A stretch of DNA of 46,276 bases from Alphaproteobacteria bacterium (GTDB lineage: Bacteria; Pseudomonadota; Alphaproteobacteria; Rhodobacterales; Rhodobacteraceae). Positions 25,043-33,670 of this stretch are shown here, piece after piece (position 1 is the first letter of the stretch; every line of letters begins with the position of its first letter). Both the position numbers and the translations under genes were made by a program. The notes under the pieces were generated by a model. It searched no databases and had not been told where the DNA came from. It saw nothing but the letters and a program-made list of their open reading frames with translations. The stretch lies in assembly GCA_030429105.1 (NCBI GenBank), contig JAUIDE010000023.1, positions 1-46,276 of the forward strand, given 5' to 3'.

Positions 25043-26136
25043 CACGCTCTCCTCAATGTCTCGAGGCCCCGCCAGTCGAAAACAACGCCGTGGCCCGGCC
25101 GCTCCGGCGCCGTCGCGAACCCATCGTCAATCTCCAGCGGGTGTTCGATGAGCTTGTCGAGCCCAAATCCATGCGCCTCGAGATAGGAGGCGTTCGGAGC
25201 CGCAGCGAGGAGATGGACCGTGAAGTCGTGTGCGCCATGGCTGGTCACCGGCAGGCCGAACGCCTCGGCCAGCTTCGCGACCTTCATGAATACGGTTACA
25301 CCGCCGCAATTCGTGACGTCCGGCTCTGGAAAGGTGACAGCCCCGGCGGCGATGAAAGAGCGAAACTCCGCCAGCGTGCGGAAATTCTCCCCGATCGCCA
25401 CCGGGACGCCGCCTTCGGCGACGACGCGGGCATGCCCCGCCATGTCTTCCGGCTCGCAGGGCTCCTCCAGCCAGAAGGGATCATATGGCGCGAAGGCGCG
25501 CGCGGCGCGGATCGCCTGATCCCCCGTCCACTTCATATTGGCGTCGAGCATCAGCGGAAACTCGTCTCCGAGAAAATCGCGCATCGCGGCGACCTTCGCG
25601 ACGTCTTCCGAAAGCCGCTCACGCCCAACTTTCATCTTGATCGCGCGAAAACCCCTTGCGAGGTTTCGCTCCGTTTGCGCGATCAGCTCGTCTGCGGAGA
25701 GCATCAGGTCAATGCCGCCAGCATAGCATTTCACGCGCGGCTCGTGCCCTCCGAGATGCCGCCAAAGCGGCGCGCCGGCCTTCTTCGCCGCAAGGTCCCA
25801 GAGTGCGATGTCGAAGGCGGAGAGGGCCAGAACGGTTGGCCCGCCCCGCCCGCCGTAATGGGTCGCCCACCAGATCTTGCGCCATAACCGTTCGATCCGG
25901 TCCGCCTCCTCGCCGCGGGCGATTTCCGCGATCTCCCGCCCGAGGATGTCGTGGATCGCGCCGCCGTTCCGCCCGCAGGTGAAGGTGTAGCCGACGCCCT
26001 CCGCGCCTTCCGAATCCGTCACCCGCGCCGTCACTATCTCGAACGCCCGCATCTCGCCGTGCATCGAGTCGGTGAGAGTCTCCGCGAGGGGTATCTCGTA
26101 GAGCCCGGCTTCGACGCGCTCGATGGTCGCTCGCAT
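25042..26136 (-). CDS. Enolase-superfamily enzyme (mandelate racemase/muconate lactonizing type)
   Basis: A 364-residue enzyme of the enolase superfamily. It has the KxK base in FRAIKMKVG, metal ligands Asp (LMLDAN), Glu (WLEEP) and Glu (AIGEN), and the Asp-His dyad in PDVTNCGG and PVTSHGAHD. Having both a Lys and a His/Asp base places it in the mandelate racemase subgroup, which racemises, epimerises or dehydrates carboxylates after alpha-proton abstraction. It lies three bases after dctM and one base overlaps the PhyH gene. It should act on the acid imported by the TRAP system, or on an intermediate. The substrate cannot be assigned. Confidence 0.88.
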   Translation of the reverse strand: MRATIERVEAGLYEIPLAETLTDSMHGEMRAFEIVTARVTDSEGAEGVGYTFTCGRNGGAIHDILGREIAEIARGEEADRIERLWRKIWWATHYGGRGGPTVLALSAFDIALWDLAAKKAGAPLWRHLGGHEPRVKCYAGGIDLMLSADELIAQTERNLARGFRAIKMKVGRERLSEDVAKVAAMRDFLGDEFPLMLDANMKWTGDQAIRAARAFAPYDPFWLEEPCEPEDMAGHARVVAEGGVPVAIGENFRTLAEFRSFIAAGAVTFPEPDVTNCGGVTVFMKVAKLAEAFGLPVTSHGAHDFTVHLLAAAPNASYLEAHGFGLDKLIEHPLEIDDGFATAPERPGHGVVFDWRGLETLRRA

Positions 26137-26139
26137 GAT

Positions 26140-27723
26140 CTAGAGAAACACCGTGGTGATCTGAGGGAAGAAGAGGATCACCGCCAGGATGATGAGCTGC
26201 ATGCCGATGAAGGGCAGGAAGCTCCTGAAGATGTCCGGCAGGGTGATGTGCGGCGGGCAGACGGACTTGAGGTAGAAGGCCGCCGGCCCGAAGGGCGGGG
26301 AGAGGAAACTCACCTGCATGTTCACGCAGAAGAGGATGCCGAACCAGACCTTCACCATCGTCACCGAGTCGAGTCCGCCGAAGAGGCCGAGTTCTTCCTT
26401 CGGCAGCTTCAGGACGATGGGAAGGAAGACCGGCATGACGAGCAGGACGATCCCCGTCCAGTCCATGAAGGCGCCGAGGAAGAGGAAGATAAGCATCATG
26501 AAGAGGAGGACGCCCAGCGTCCCCATCTCCAGGCCGAGGATGAGGTTGGCGACATAGGTAGGCCCGCCGGCGATGGTGTAGGCGCCGGCGAGCGCCGTGG
26601 CTCCGAAGGTCACCCAGATGATCGTCCCGGTAGACTTGAACGTCCGCATCGAGGCTTCATGCAGGAGCCGGAAGGAGAACTCGCCGCGCAGCACGATGAG
26701 GACGAGCACGGCGACCGAGCCCATCGCCGCCGCCTCGGTGATCCCCGTCACGCCGCCATAGATCGAGCCGAGCACGACGAAGACGATGAGGAGCGGCGAG
26801 ACGAGGCCCTTGCCCCGGTCCCACGCGCCCTTGGCGATGGCCGCGCCCTGATAGAAGAAGATGTAACCGAGGCAGAGCGCGAGGATGGCGCCCCAGATGA
26901 CGCCGGTGCGGAGGTCGAGCATCCGCGTCGTCTCGTCGAAGGCGCCGGTGGTCGTGATGACGGCCATGCGGAGAAGGATGGCGGCGGCCAGCGCGCCGAC
27001 CATCATCGAGATCAGGACCGTGCCGTAGCGCGCCTTCTCCGCCCCGGTCATGTCGTCCGGCGAGGGCGGCGGCAGCGGCGCCTCCTCCGGCCGGAGCCGG
27101 GTGCGGACGTAGATGTAGAACATGTAGAGCCCCGCCAGCATGAAGCCGGGCAGGAACGCGGCGGTGAAGAGCGCGGAGATCGAGGTCTCGGTGATGAGAC
27201 CGTAGAAGATCAGCACGATCGAGGGCGGAATCATCGTGCCGAGCGAGCCGGAGGCGCAGATCGTGCCGATGGCGAGGTTCTGGTTGTAGCCGAGCCGCAG
27301 CATCTGCGGCAGCGCGATGAGGCCGAGGAGCACGACTTCCCCGCCGATGATGCCGGACATCGCGGCCATGACGACCGCCATGATCGCCGTCACCATCGCG
27401 ACGCCGCCGCGGGTGCGGGACATCCACATGGAAAGCGAGGAATACATGTCCCTCGCGATGCCGCTCCGCTCCAGAAGGACGGCCATGAAGATGAAGAGCG
27501 GTATCGAGATCAGGACATAGTTCGTCGTGATCGAATAGAGCCGCTGCGAGAGGATGTTTAGCGGGCCGGTGCCGAAATTGCCGAAAAGGAGCTCCGGCGG
27601 GAACTTCATCACCATGACGACGACGGCGAGGAAGCCCGAAGCGAGGCCGAGCGGCATGCCGATGGCCAGCAGCACGAACATGCCGAGCAGGACGACGAGG
27701 GAGATCGTGCCGATGTCGAACAT
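26140..27723 (-). CDS. dctM: TRAP transporter large permease (DctM)
   Basis: A 527-residue inner-membrane protein with about 12 to 14 hydrophobic helices. The family features are FIFMAVLLERSGIARDMY, GGEVVLLGLIALPQMLRLGY, CASGSLGTMIPPSIVLIFYG and the C-terminal region with LSPPFGPAAFYLKSV. It is longer than common DctM proteins (about 430 residues) and resembles the mannitol/chloroaromatic branch. It couples sodium entry to uptake of the DctP ligand. The start is ATG 27723, four bases after dctQ; the frame upstream of it is a shadow of dctQ. Confidence 0.92.
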   Translation of the reverse strand: MFDIGTISLVVLLGMFVLLAIGMPLGLASGFLAVVVMVMKFPPELLFGNFGTGPLNILSQRLYSITTNYVLISIPLFIFMAVLLERSGIARDMYSSLSMWMSRTRGGVAMVTAIMAVVMAAMSGIIGGEVVLLGLIALPQMLRLGYNQNLAIGTICASGSLGTMIPPSIVLIFYGLITETSISALFTAAFLPGFMLAGLYMFYIYVRTRLRPEEAPLPPPSPDDMTGAEKARYGTVLISMMVGALAAAILLRMAVITTTGAFDETTRMLDLRTGVIWGAILALCLGYIFFYQGAAIAKGAWDRGKGLVSPLLIVFVVLGSIYGGVTGITEAAAMGSVAVLVLIVLRGEFSFRLLHEASMRTFKSTGTIIWVTFGATALAGAYTIAGGPTYVANLILGLEMGTLGVLLFMMLIFLFLGAFMDWTGIVLLVMPVFLPIVLKLPKEELGLFGGLDSVTMVKVWFGILFCVNMQVSFLSPPFGPAAFYLKSVCPPHITLPDIFRSFLPFIGMQLIILAVILFFPQITTVFL

Positions 27724-27727
27724 CGGC

Positions 27728-28291
27728 TCAGGCCTTCGGCTGTTCGACGCCGGCGGCGGCGCGGAGCTCGGCGATTTCCTCGTCCTCGGCCTCGTGCGTC
27801 TCCTCCCGGTTCCAGTCATAGATCAGGTTGGAGATCGACTGGATCGCCACGATCGCCAGCGTGATCAGGATAAGCGGCTTGATCGTCGCCGGGATCGGCG
27901 GATCCCAGGCCGTGCCGAACGTCTCCCACCGCAAGAGCTTCGCCCAGGCCTCGCCGAAGCCGCCCCAGATGACGCAGAAGGCGAAGACGAGCACACAGAA
28001 GAGCGACAGCAGGTCGAAGAATTTCCGCACGCCGCGCGGCGCCATGTCATAGATGATCGTGATGCGGATATGGCTGCGCTGCTGCAGCGAATAGAGCCCG
28101 GCCGTCAGGTAGATGCCGCCTGCGATCCATAGCGACATCTCGTTCACCCAGATGGTGGGCTTGGCGAAGACGTAGCGCATGAAGACTTCGTAGAACATGA
28201 TCACGACCAGAAACGCAGGCGCCCACATGGAGACGCGGCTGAACCCCCAGGTCAGGTAGTCGACCGGGCCGGTGCGTTCATGTTCTTTCAT
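27728..28291 (-). CDS. dctQ: TRAP transporter small permease (DctQ)
   Basis: A 187-residue membrane protein with four predicted helices. Family patterns are VVIMFYEVFMRYVFAKPTIW followed by VNEMSLWIAGG, and RSHIRITIIYDMAPRGVRKF, typical of DctQ. A long acidic C-terminal tail (EETHEAEDEEIAELRAAA) is likely cytoplasmic. It stabilises DctM and completes the TRAP complex. A stem-loop (28323-28346) lies between it and dctP, which is the usual way to make more binding protein than permease. Confidence 0.9.
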   Translation of the reverse strand: MKEHERTGPVDYLTWGFSRVSMWAPAFLVVIMFYEVFMRYVFAKPTIWVNEMSLWIAGGIYLTAGLYSLQQRSHIRITIIYDMAPRGVRKFFDLLSLFCVLVFAFCVIWGGFGEAWAKLLRWETFGTAWDPPIPATIKPLILITLAIVAIQSISNLIYDWNREETHEAEDEEIAELRAAAGVEQPKA

Positions 28292-28322
28292 GGTTGGGCT
28301 CCGCGCTCAGAGACGGCAAACA

Positions 28323-28346
28323 GGGCGGCCCCGCAAAGGGCCGCCC
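28323..28346 (-). promoter_or_regulatory. Intercistronic hairpin after dctP
   Basis: A 9-bp perfect GC stem (GGGCGGCCC / GGGCCGCCC) with a 6-nt loop lies between the dctP stop (28367) and dctQ. In minus-strand direction it is followed by TGTTTGCC. It is a probable mRNA-stabilising or partially terminating element. Confidence 0.6.
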
Positions 28347-28366
28347 CAAGACTCAGTCGATGCGCG

Positions 28367-29386
28367 TCACTCTGCGAGGCCAAGCACCCGCAGATAGGCC
28401 ATGTGGCTCTCGACCAGCGCCTTCGCCTCCGGCGTCGTCGCGAAGGGCTCCCACTGCGCCAGCGCCGCCTTGCGGAACGCTGCGCGGTCCTCGGTGGACC
28501 ATTCGGCGACCTCGACGCCCTCGGCGCGCAGCTTCGCCGCGGCCTCGTTGTTCGCCTTCTCGAAGGTCAGCGCGGTCTGGAGCGCGAGCGATTCCATCGC
28601 CCGCTCCATGATGCGGCGGTGATGCTCGGGCATCCCGTCCCAGCGCGCCTTGTTGCAGGCGAGGTGGTCGGACGGCATCGAGTGGAAGCCGGGGAAGTTG
28701 GTGTACTTCGCGATGTCGTAGAGCCCGAGGCCGACATTGTTCGCGATGCCGGAGGCGTCCGCCCCGTCGATGATGCCGGATTCGAGCGCGGTGAAGATCT
28801 CCGTGAAGTCCATCACGATGGGGCTGGCGCCGAGCGAAGCGAAGATGTTCGTCTCGAGCCCCGGGGGCGAGCGGAACTTCCAGTCCTTCAGGTCGGCGAT
28901 GCCGCGGATCGGCTTCGTCGAGGCCAGAGACTCCTGGCCATAGACCCACCAGCCGATCAGCTGCATCCCGAACTTGTTGTAGAGTTCCTGCGCCGCTTCG
29001 AGGCCGCCGCCGTGATAGAGCCAAGACAGCTGCTGATAGGGCGTGTCATAGCCGCCCATGATGTCGCCCACGAACTGGAAGGCGGGGTTCTTGCCTGTCT
29101 GGTAGGCGCCGCCGTGCATCTCGCAATCGAGAATGCCGGTCGCCGCCGCGTCGAACCCTTCGACCGAGTTCACCACGGAGGAGGAGAAGAACATCTCGAT
29201 GGCGATCTCGCCGTTCGACATGACCTGCACATCGTCCACGAAGCGCTGCGCCAGCTTCCCGGAGACAGTTTCCGGCGCGTAGTGCGTCTGGATGCGGAGG
29301 GTGGTCTGTTGCGCCATGGCGGCGCCCGCCAGCATCGATGCGACGGCTGCGGCGCCGAGTCCGGCTGCGAGGGTCTTCAGTTTCAT
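28367..29386 (-). CDS. dctP: TRAP transporter substrate-binding protein (DctP)
   Basis: A 339-residue periplasmic protein. The signal peptide is MKLKTLAAGLGAAAVASMLA with cleavage near AMAQQ. Family segments are TTLRIQTHYAPETVSGKLAQ, ADLKDWKFRSPPGLETNIF, and FTALESGIIDGADASG. The Arg in KFRSP is the expected carboxylate-binding residue. The ligand is thus a carboxylate, perhaps an amino or hydroxy acid. The second of two adjacent ATGs (29386) gives better spacing from GGAGG. A candidate promoter (TTGTGG, 17 bp, TAGCCT; 29481 to 29453) lies upstream. It is the first gene of the seven-gene operon. Confidence 0.92.
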   Translation of the reverse strand: MKLKTLAAGLGAAAVASMLAGAAMAQQTTLRIQTHYAPETVSGKLAQRFVDDVQVMSNGEIAIEMFFSSSVVNSVEGFDAAATGILDCEMHGGAYQTGKNPAFQFVGDIMGGYDTPYQQLSWLYHGGGLEAAQELYNKFGMQLIGWWVYGQESLASTKPIRGIADLKDWKFRSPPGLETNIFASLGASPIVMDFTEIFTALESGIIDGADASGIANNVGLGLYDIAKYTNFPGFHSMPSDHLACNKARWDGMPEHHRRIMERAMESLALQTALTFEKANNEAAAKLRAEGVEVAEWSTEDRAAFRKAALAQWEPFATTPEAKALVESHMAYLRVLGLAE

Positions 29387-29490
29387 CATGTCCTCCCCGA
29401 GGATTGTTGACGGTTTATCGCGCCGCGGCTCTCTCGCCGCAGCTTGGAAGGAAGGCTAGCAAGGTCGCATCGGTCCCACAACGGCGTTAT

Positions 29491-29516
29491 CGAAATTCTT
29501 TCGAATTTCGAAATTC
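29491..29516. promoter_or_regulatory. GntR operator candidate between gntR and dctP
   Basis: Three half sites are present: CGAAATTC (29491-29498), GAATTTCG (29503-29510) and CGAAATTC (29509-29516). The last two form a perfect 14-bp palindrome GAATTTCGAAATTC; the first two form an 8-bp inverted repeat with a 4-nt gap. This AT-rich block stands out in GC-rich DNA. It overlaps the expected -35 of gntR (-10 TATGCT at 29522-29527) and lies just upstream of the dctP promoter. Confidence 0.7.
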
Positions 29517-29556
29517 TCGCCTATGCTCGGCGAAAAGAAGGCCGGGGGGGAACGTC

Positions 29557-30216
29557 ATGGCCGCATTGTCCGGCGCCGTCTATGCGCGGCTCCGGGATGA
29601 GATCGTCGCGGGGGCCGTCGCGCCCGGCGCCAAGCTCATGCCCCAGCGTCTGGCGCTGCGGTACGCCGCCTCGGCGGCGGCGATCCGGGAGGCGTTGATC
29701 CGCCTTGCAGCGGAAGGTTTCATTGAAAGCCTGCCCCAGCGCGGCTTCCGCGCGGCGCGGACCGGGCCGGATGTGATCTGGGAGATTGCGCATTTTCGCA
29801 TCCTGATCGAGACCGAAGGCGCCCGGCTCTCGATTGCGCGGGGCGGGATGGAATGGGAGGCGAACCTCACCGCGGCGCATCACCGCCTCGCCCATCTGGA
29901 AAGTCGGATGCGCGGCGAATCGCTCGATGCGGGGCAGCTCAGGCTCTGGTCCGCCTCCGACCGGGCCTTTCACGAGGCGCTGATCGGCGCCTGCGGCTCC
30001 GCCCGGCTCCTGGCGCAGCACCGGCTCGCCTTCGACCAGTTCAAGCAGCATGTCATCGCGCTCGACCCGACGCTCGGCTTTCGCGGCGCGGAGCTGCTGC
30101 AGGAACATGCGGACATCCTGCAGGCCGCGCTCGCCCGCGACGCCGAAGGCTGCGCCGCCGCGCTTCGTCGGCATTTCGACACCTATCGCCGCGTCACCCC
30201 CGGCGGCGCGGGCTGA
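29557..30216 (+). CDS. GntR-family transcriptional regulator (FadR/FCD type)
   Basis: A 219-residue regulator. The N-terminal winged helix includes YARLRDEIVAGAVAPGAKLM and AAAIREALIRLAAEGFIESL. The C-terminal FCD ligand domain has the metal-type residues DRAFHEALIGACGSARLL and EHADILQAALARDAEG followed by ALRRH. Such proteins usually repress an adjacent catabolic operon until the substrate or an intermediate binds. It is divergent from dctP with the palindromic operator between them, so it probably controls the TRAP/enolase operon and itself. The ATG at 29557 is preferred because the domain starts immediately after it. Confidence 0.9.
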   Translation: MAALSGAVYARLRDEIVAGAVAPGAKLMPQRLALRYAASAAAIREALIRLAAEGFIESLPQRGFRAARTGPDVIWEIAHFRILIETEGARLSIARGGMEWEANLTAAHHRLAHLESRMRGESLDAGQLRLWSASDRAFHEALIGACGSARLLAQHRLAFDQFKQHVIALDPTLGFRGAELLQEHADILQAALARDAEGCAAALRRHFDTYRRVTPGGAG

Positions 30217-30243
30217 GGGGCTTCCGCCGCGCCGCGGGCGCCC

Positions 30244-30249
30244 TATAAC
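30244..30249 (+). promoter_or_regulatory. Candidate -10 element for fadAB
   Basis: TATAAC matches the -10 consensus at five of six positions, 28 bases before the fadA ATG. The hexamer 17 bp upstream (CTTCCG) is a poor -35. It may give fadAB its own promoter downstream of gntR. Confidence 0.35.
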
Positions 30250-30276
30250 TCGCGAAACGCCGAGGAGGAGAGAGCC

Positions 30277-31485
30277 ATGACCGAAGCCGCCTTCATCTAT
30301 GACGCCATCCGCACCCCCCGCTCCAAGGGCAAGCAGGACGGGACGCTGCACGAGGTGAAGCCGATCCGGCTCGTCACCACCCTCCTCGAGGAGATACAGC
30401 GCCGGCATGATCTGGACACGAGCCGGGTGGACGACGTGATGCTCGGCTGCGTCATGCCGGTGATGGAGCAGGGCTCCGTCCTTCCGAAGATCGCGCTGCA
30501 GAAGGCGGGATGGGACGAGACGGTGCCGGGCGCGCAGGTCAACCGCTTCTGCGCCTCAGGCCTCGACACGTTCAACACCGCCGCTGCCAAGGTCGCGAGC
30601 GGCTGGGAGGATCTCGTCTGCGCCGGCGGCTACGAATCCATGTCCCGCGTGCCGATGGGTTCGGACGGCGGCCCCTTCGCGGAGGACCCGGAAACCGCCA
30701 TCGCCACCGGCTTCGTCCCGCAGGGGATCGGCGCGGACCTCATCGCCACGATCGAGGGCTGGAGCCGGGACGACGTGGACGCCTTCGCGATGGAGAGCCA
30801 GAAGCGCGCGGCCCACGCCCGCGACTCGGGCTGGTTCGACCGCTCGGTGGTTCCGGTGACCGACGAAAACGGGATCGTCATTCTCTCCAAGGACGATTTC
30901 ATCAAGCCGGACACCGACATGCAGAAGCTCGGCGCGCTGAAGCCGTCCTTCGCCGGGCCGGGCGCGATGGGCTTCGACGCCGTGGCGCTCGCGAAATACA
31001 CGGAGGTCGAGCGGATCAACCATGTCCACACGCCCGGCAATTCGAGCGGCATCGTGGACGGCGCCTCGCTCATCATGGTCGGCAACGAGCGGGTCGGGAA
31101 GGACCTTGGCCTCACCCCGCGCGGCCGCGTCCTCTCCATCGCGCTGACCGCGACGGACCCGACGATCATGCTCACCGGCCCCGGCCCTGCCTCACTTAAG
31201 GCGCTGGCGAAGGCCGGGCTGACGATGGACGACATCGACCTCGTGGAGATCAACGAGGCCTTCGCCTCCGTCGCGCTCCGGCTCCAGAAGGACCTGAACG
31301 TGCCGGACGAGAAGCTGAACGTCGTCGGCGGCGCCATCGCGATGGGGCATCCGCTCGGCGCGACGGGCGGCTGCCTCGTCTCCACAATGCTGGACGAGCT
31401 GGAGCGGCGGAAGCTGAAGCGGGCGCTGATCTGCATGTGTGTCGGCGGCGGCATGGGCGTCGCCTCGATCATCGAGAGGGTCTGA
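30277..31485 (+). CDS. fadA: Acetyl-CoA C-acyltransferase (thiolase)
   Basis: A 402-residue thiolase. The acyl-enzyme Cys is in [13 protein letters not shown] (about residue 90), the His in [15 protein letters not shown], and the second catalytic Cys in [13 protein letters not shown]. It cleaves 3-ketoacyl-CoA to acetyl-CoA and a shortened acyl-CoA at the end of beta-oxidation. A strong GAGGAGGAG precedes the ATG. FadB begins three bases after its stop, so the pair is an operon. Confidence 0.94.
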   Translation: MTEAAFIYDAIRTPRSKGKQDGTLHEVKPIRLVTTLLEEIQRRHDLDTSRVDDVMLGCVMPVMEQGSVLPKIALQKAGWDETVPGAQVNRFCASGLDTFNTAAAKVASGWEDLVCAGGYESMSRVPMGSDGGPFAEDPETAIATGFVPQGIGADLIATIEGWSRDDVDAFAMESQKRAAHARDSGWFDRSVVPVTDENGIVILSKDDFIKPDTDMQKLGALKPSFAGPGAMGFDAVALAKYTEVERINHVHTPGNSSGIVDGASLIMVGNERVGKDLGLTPRGRVLSIALTATDPTIMLTGPGPASLKALAKAGLTMDDIDLVEINEAFASVALRLQKDLNVPDEKLNVVGGAIAMGHPLGATGGCLVSTMLDELERRKLKRALICMCVGGGMGVASIIERV

Positions 31486-31488
31486 GCG

Positions 31489-33648
31489 ATGGGCGAGGCG
31501 CACGAACATATCCGCTACGAAAAGGATGCGGACGGGATCGTCACCGTCACGCTCGACATGGCGGGCCAATCCGCCAACACGATGAACGAGAAGTATCTTC
31601 CCTCCATGGACTGGGCGCTGGCGAAGCTCCGGGCGGAGCAGGGGCTGACAGGCGTCGTCTTCGCCTCCGCCAAGAAGACCTTCTTCGCCGGCGGGGACCT
31701 CAACCTCCTTGGCTCGATGGAGACGGCGGACGCCGAGACGCTCCGCTATGTCGAGGAGAACAAGCGCCCCTATCGCGAGATCGAGCTCCTGCCCGTCCCC
31801 GTCGTCGCGGCGATCAACGGCGCGGCGCTCGGCGGCGGCTATGAGCTCTGCCTCGCATGCAACCGGCGCATCGTGGTGGACGATCCGGCGGCGGTGGTCG
31901 GCCTGCCGGAGGTGACGCTCGGCCTCCTGCCGGGCGCGGGCGGCGTGGTGCGGCTGACGGCCCTGCTCGGGCTGGAGAAGGCGTTGCCCGTCCTCCTCGA
32001 AGGCAAGCCGTGGAAGCCCGCCGCGGCGAAGGCTTATGGCCTTGTCGACGAGATCGTGGCGACGCGGGAAGAGCTGATCCCCGGCGCCAAGGCCTGGATC
32101 AAGGCCAATCCCGGCGCCGCGCAGCAGCCGTGGGACCGGAAAGGCTTCGCCTATCCCGGCGGCGACACGACGCATCCGCTCGTCCGCCCGATGATCATGG
32201 CGTCCTCCGCCATGCTGGTGAAGAAAACGCGCGGGCTCATGCCGGCGCCGGAGAAGATCCTCGACATCGCGGTGAACTCGATGCGCATGGGCTTCGAGGC
32301 GGCGCTGCGCGTCGAGAGCCGCGGCCTCGTCGCGCTGATGGTCACGAAGGAATGCAAGGCGGCGATCCGCACCTTCTTCTTCGGGCGGCAGGCGATCAAG
32401 GCGGGCTCGGCCCGCCCCGCCGGAGACAAATGGGCTCCCGGCTCTGTCGCCGTCCTTGGCGCGGGCATGATGGGCGCAGGTATCGCCTGGGCGCAGGCCT
32501 CGGCCGGAATGCGGACGATCCTGAAGGACACCGAGATCGCGAAGGCGGAAAAGGGCAAGGCCCATTCCGCCGGCCTCGTCGCCGCCGCCGCGAAGAAGGG
32601 CGGGATGAGCGAGGAGGCGGGCGCCGCGCTTCTCTCCCTTATCGAGCCGACGGCCGATGACGCGGCCTTCGAGAGCGTGGACCTGATCGTCGAGGCGGTG
32701 TTCGAGGATGTCGCGCTGAAGGAGCGGGTGATCGCGGAGACCTTCCCGCGCCTTGCGCCCGGCGGCATCTACGGCTCCAACACCTCCACCCTGCCGATCT
32801 CCCTTCTCGCGAAGGCTTGCCCCGAGCCCGAACGCTTCATCGGCCTCCATTTCTTCTCGCCCGTCGAGAAGATGAAGGTCGTCGAGATCATCATGGGCGA
32901 GGCGACCTCGGACGAGACGCTGCGGAAGGGCTACGACTACGTGACGAAGCTCGGCTACATGCCGATCGTCGTGAACGACAGTCGCGGCTTCTTCACCTCC
33001 CGCGTGTTCGGGACCTATCTGGACGAGGGCCAGGCGCTGCTGATGGACGGGATGAGCCCTGTCGCCATTGAACGCGCCGCCTGGCGCGTCGGCATGCCGG
33101 TCGGCCCGCTCGCCGTGCACGACGAGGTGTCGATGGTGCTCTCCAAGAAGGTGCACGACACGCACCTCGCCCTCGACGAGCGGCTTGGCGTGAAGGACGG
33201 CTTCCCCGCGGACGGCTCGCACACGAAAGCCGTGGCGCACCGGATGGTGGAGATGGGGCGCGGCGGCCGGCATTACGGCGGCGGCTTCTACGACTATCAC
33301 CCGGACGGAACGAAGACGCTCTGGCCGGGGCTGGACCAGTTCCGCACCGGCAACCGCGAGGTGACGATGCAGGAGGCGGAGGACCGGCTGCTCTACCGTC
33401 AGGCCATCGAGACGCTGCGCTGCTATGACGAGGGAGTGATCCGCTCCGAGGTCGAGGCTAATCTCGGCGGCATCTTCGCCATCGGCTTCCCGGCCCATAC
33501 GGGCGGGGCGCTCCAGTTCATTCGCGGCGTGGGGATCGAGGCCTTCGCCGCCCGCGCGGCGGAGCTTGCAGAGCGGCACGGGCCGCGCTTTGCGGTCTCG
33601 CCGACGGCGCTCGCCAAACTGCGGGAGACGGAGGCGGCCGCCGCGTGA
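31489..33648 (+). CDS. fadB: Fatty acid oxidation complex alpha subunit (enoyl-CoA hydratase/3-hydroxyacyl-CoA dehydrogenase)
   Basis: A 719-residue bifunctional enzyme. Residues 1-220 are a crotonase domain with oxyanion-hole segments TFFAGGDLNLL and INGAALGGGYEL and the catalytic Glu region VGLPEVTLGLLPGAGG. From about residue 320 comes a 3-hydroxyacyl-CoA dehydrogenase with NAD motif VAVLGAGMMGAGIAWAQ and the catalytic His region IGLHFFSPVEKMKVVE. It hydrates enoyl-CoA and oxidises the resulting 3-hydroxyacyl-CoA. It acts with FadA and the acyl-CoA dehydrogenases. Confidence 0.95.
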   Translation: MGEAHEHIRYEKDADGIVTVTLDMAGQSANTMNEKYLPSMDWALAKLRAEQGLTGVVFASAKKTFFAGGDLNLLGSMETADAETLRYVEENKRPYREIELLPVPVVAAINGAALGGGYELCLACNRRIVVDDPAAVVGLPEVTLGLLPGAGGVVRLTALLGLEKALPVLLEGKPWKPAAAKAYGLVDEIVATREELIPGAKAWIKANPGAAQQPWDRKGFAYPGGDTTHPLVRPMIMASSAMLVKKTRGLMPAPEKILDIAVNSMRMGFEAALRVESRGLVALMVTKECKAAIRTFFFGRQAIKAGSARPAGDKWAPGSVAVLGAGMMGAGIAWAQASAGMRTILKDTEIAKAEKGKAHSAGLVAAAAKKGGMSEEAGAALLSLIEPTADDAAFESVDLIVEAVFEDVALKERVIAETFPRLAPGGIYGSNTSTLPISLLAKACPEPERFIGLHFFSPVEKMKVVEIIMGEATSDETLRKGYDYVTKLGYMPIVVNDSRGFFTSRVFGTYLDEGQALLMDGMSPVAIERAAWRVGMPVGPLAVHDEVSMVLSKKVHDTHLALDERLGVKDGFPADGSHTKAVAHRMVEMGRGGRHYGGGFYDYHPDGTKTLWPGLDQFRTGNREVTMQEAEDRLLYRQAIETLRCYDEGVIRSEVEANLGGIFAIGFPAHTGGALQFIRGVGIEAFAARAAELAERHGPRFAVSPTALAKLRETEAAAA

Positions 33649-33670
33649 TCCGAAGCGAAGGCCGCGGCCC

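Noticed and set aside
25951-27561. Acidic, Asp/Glu/His/Arg-rich open frame opposite dctM
   Set aside because: This is the reverse reading of a membrane-protein gene; dctM on the other strand has the expected helices and TRAP motifs.
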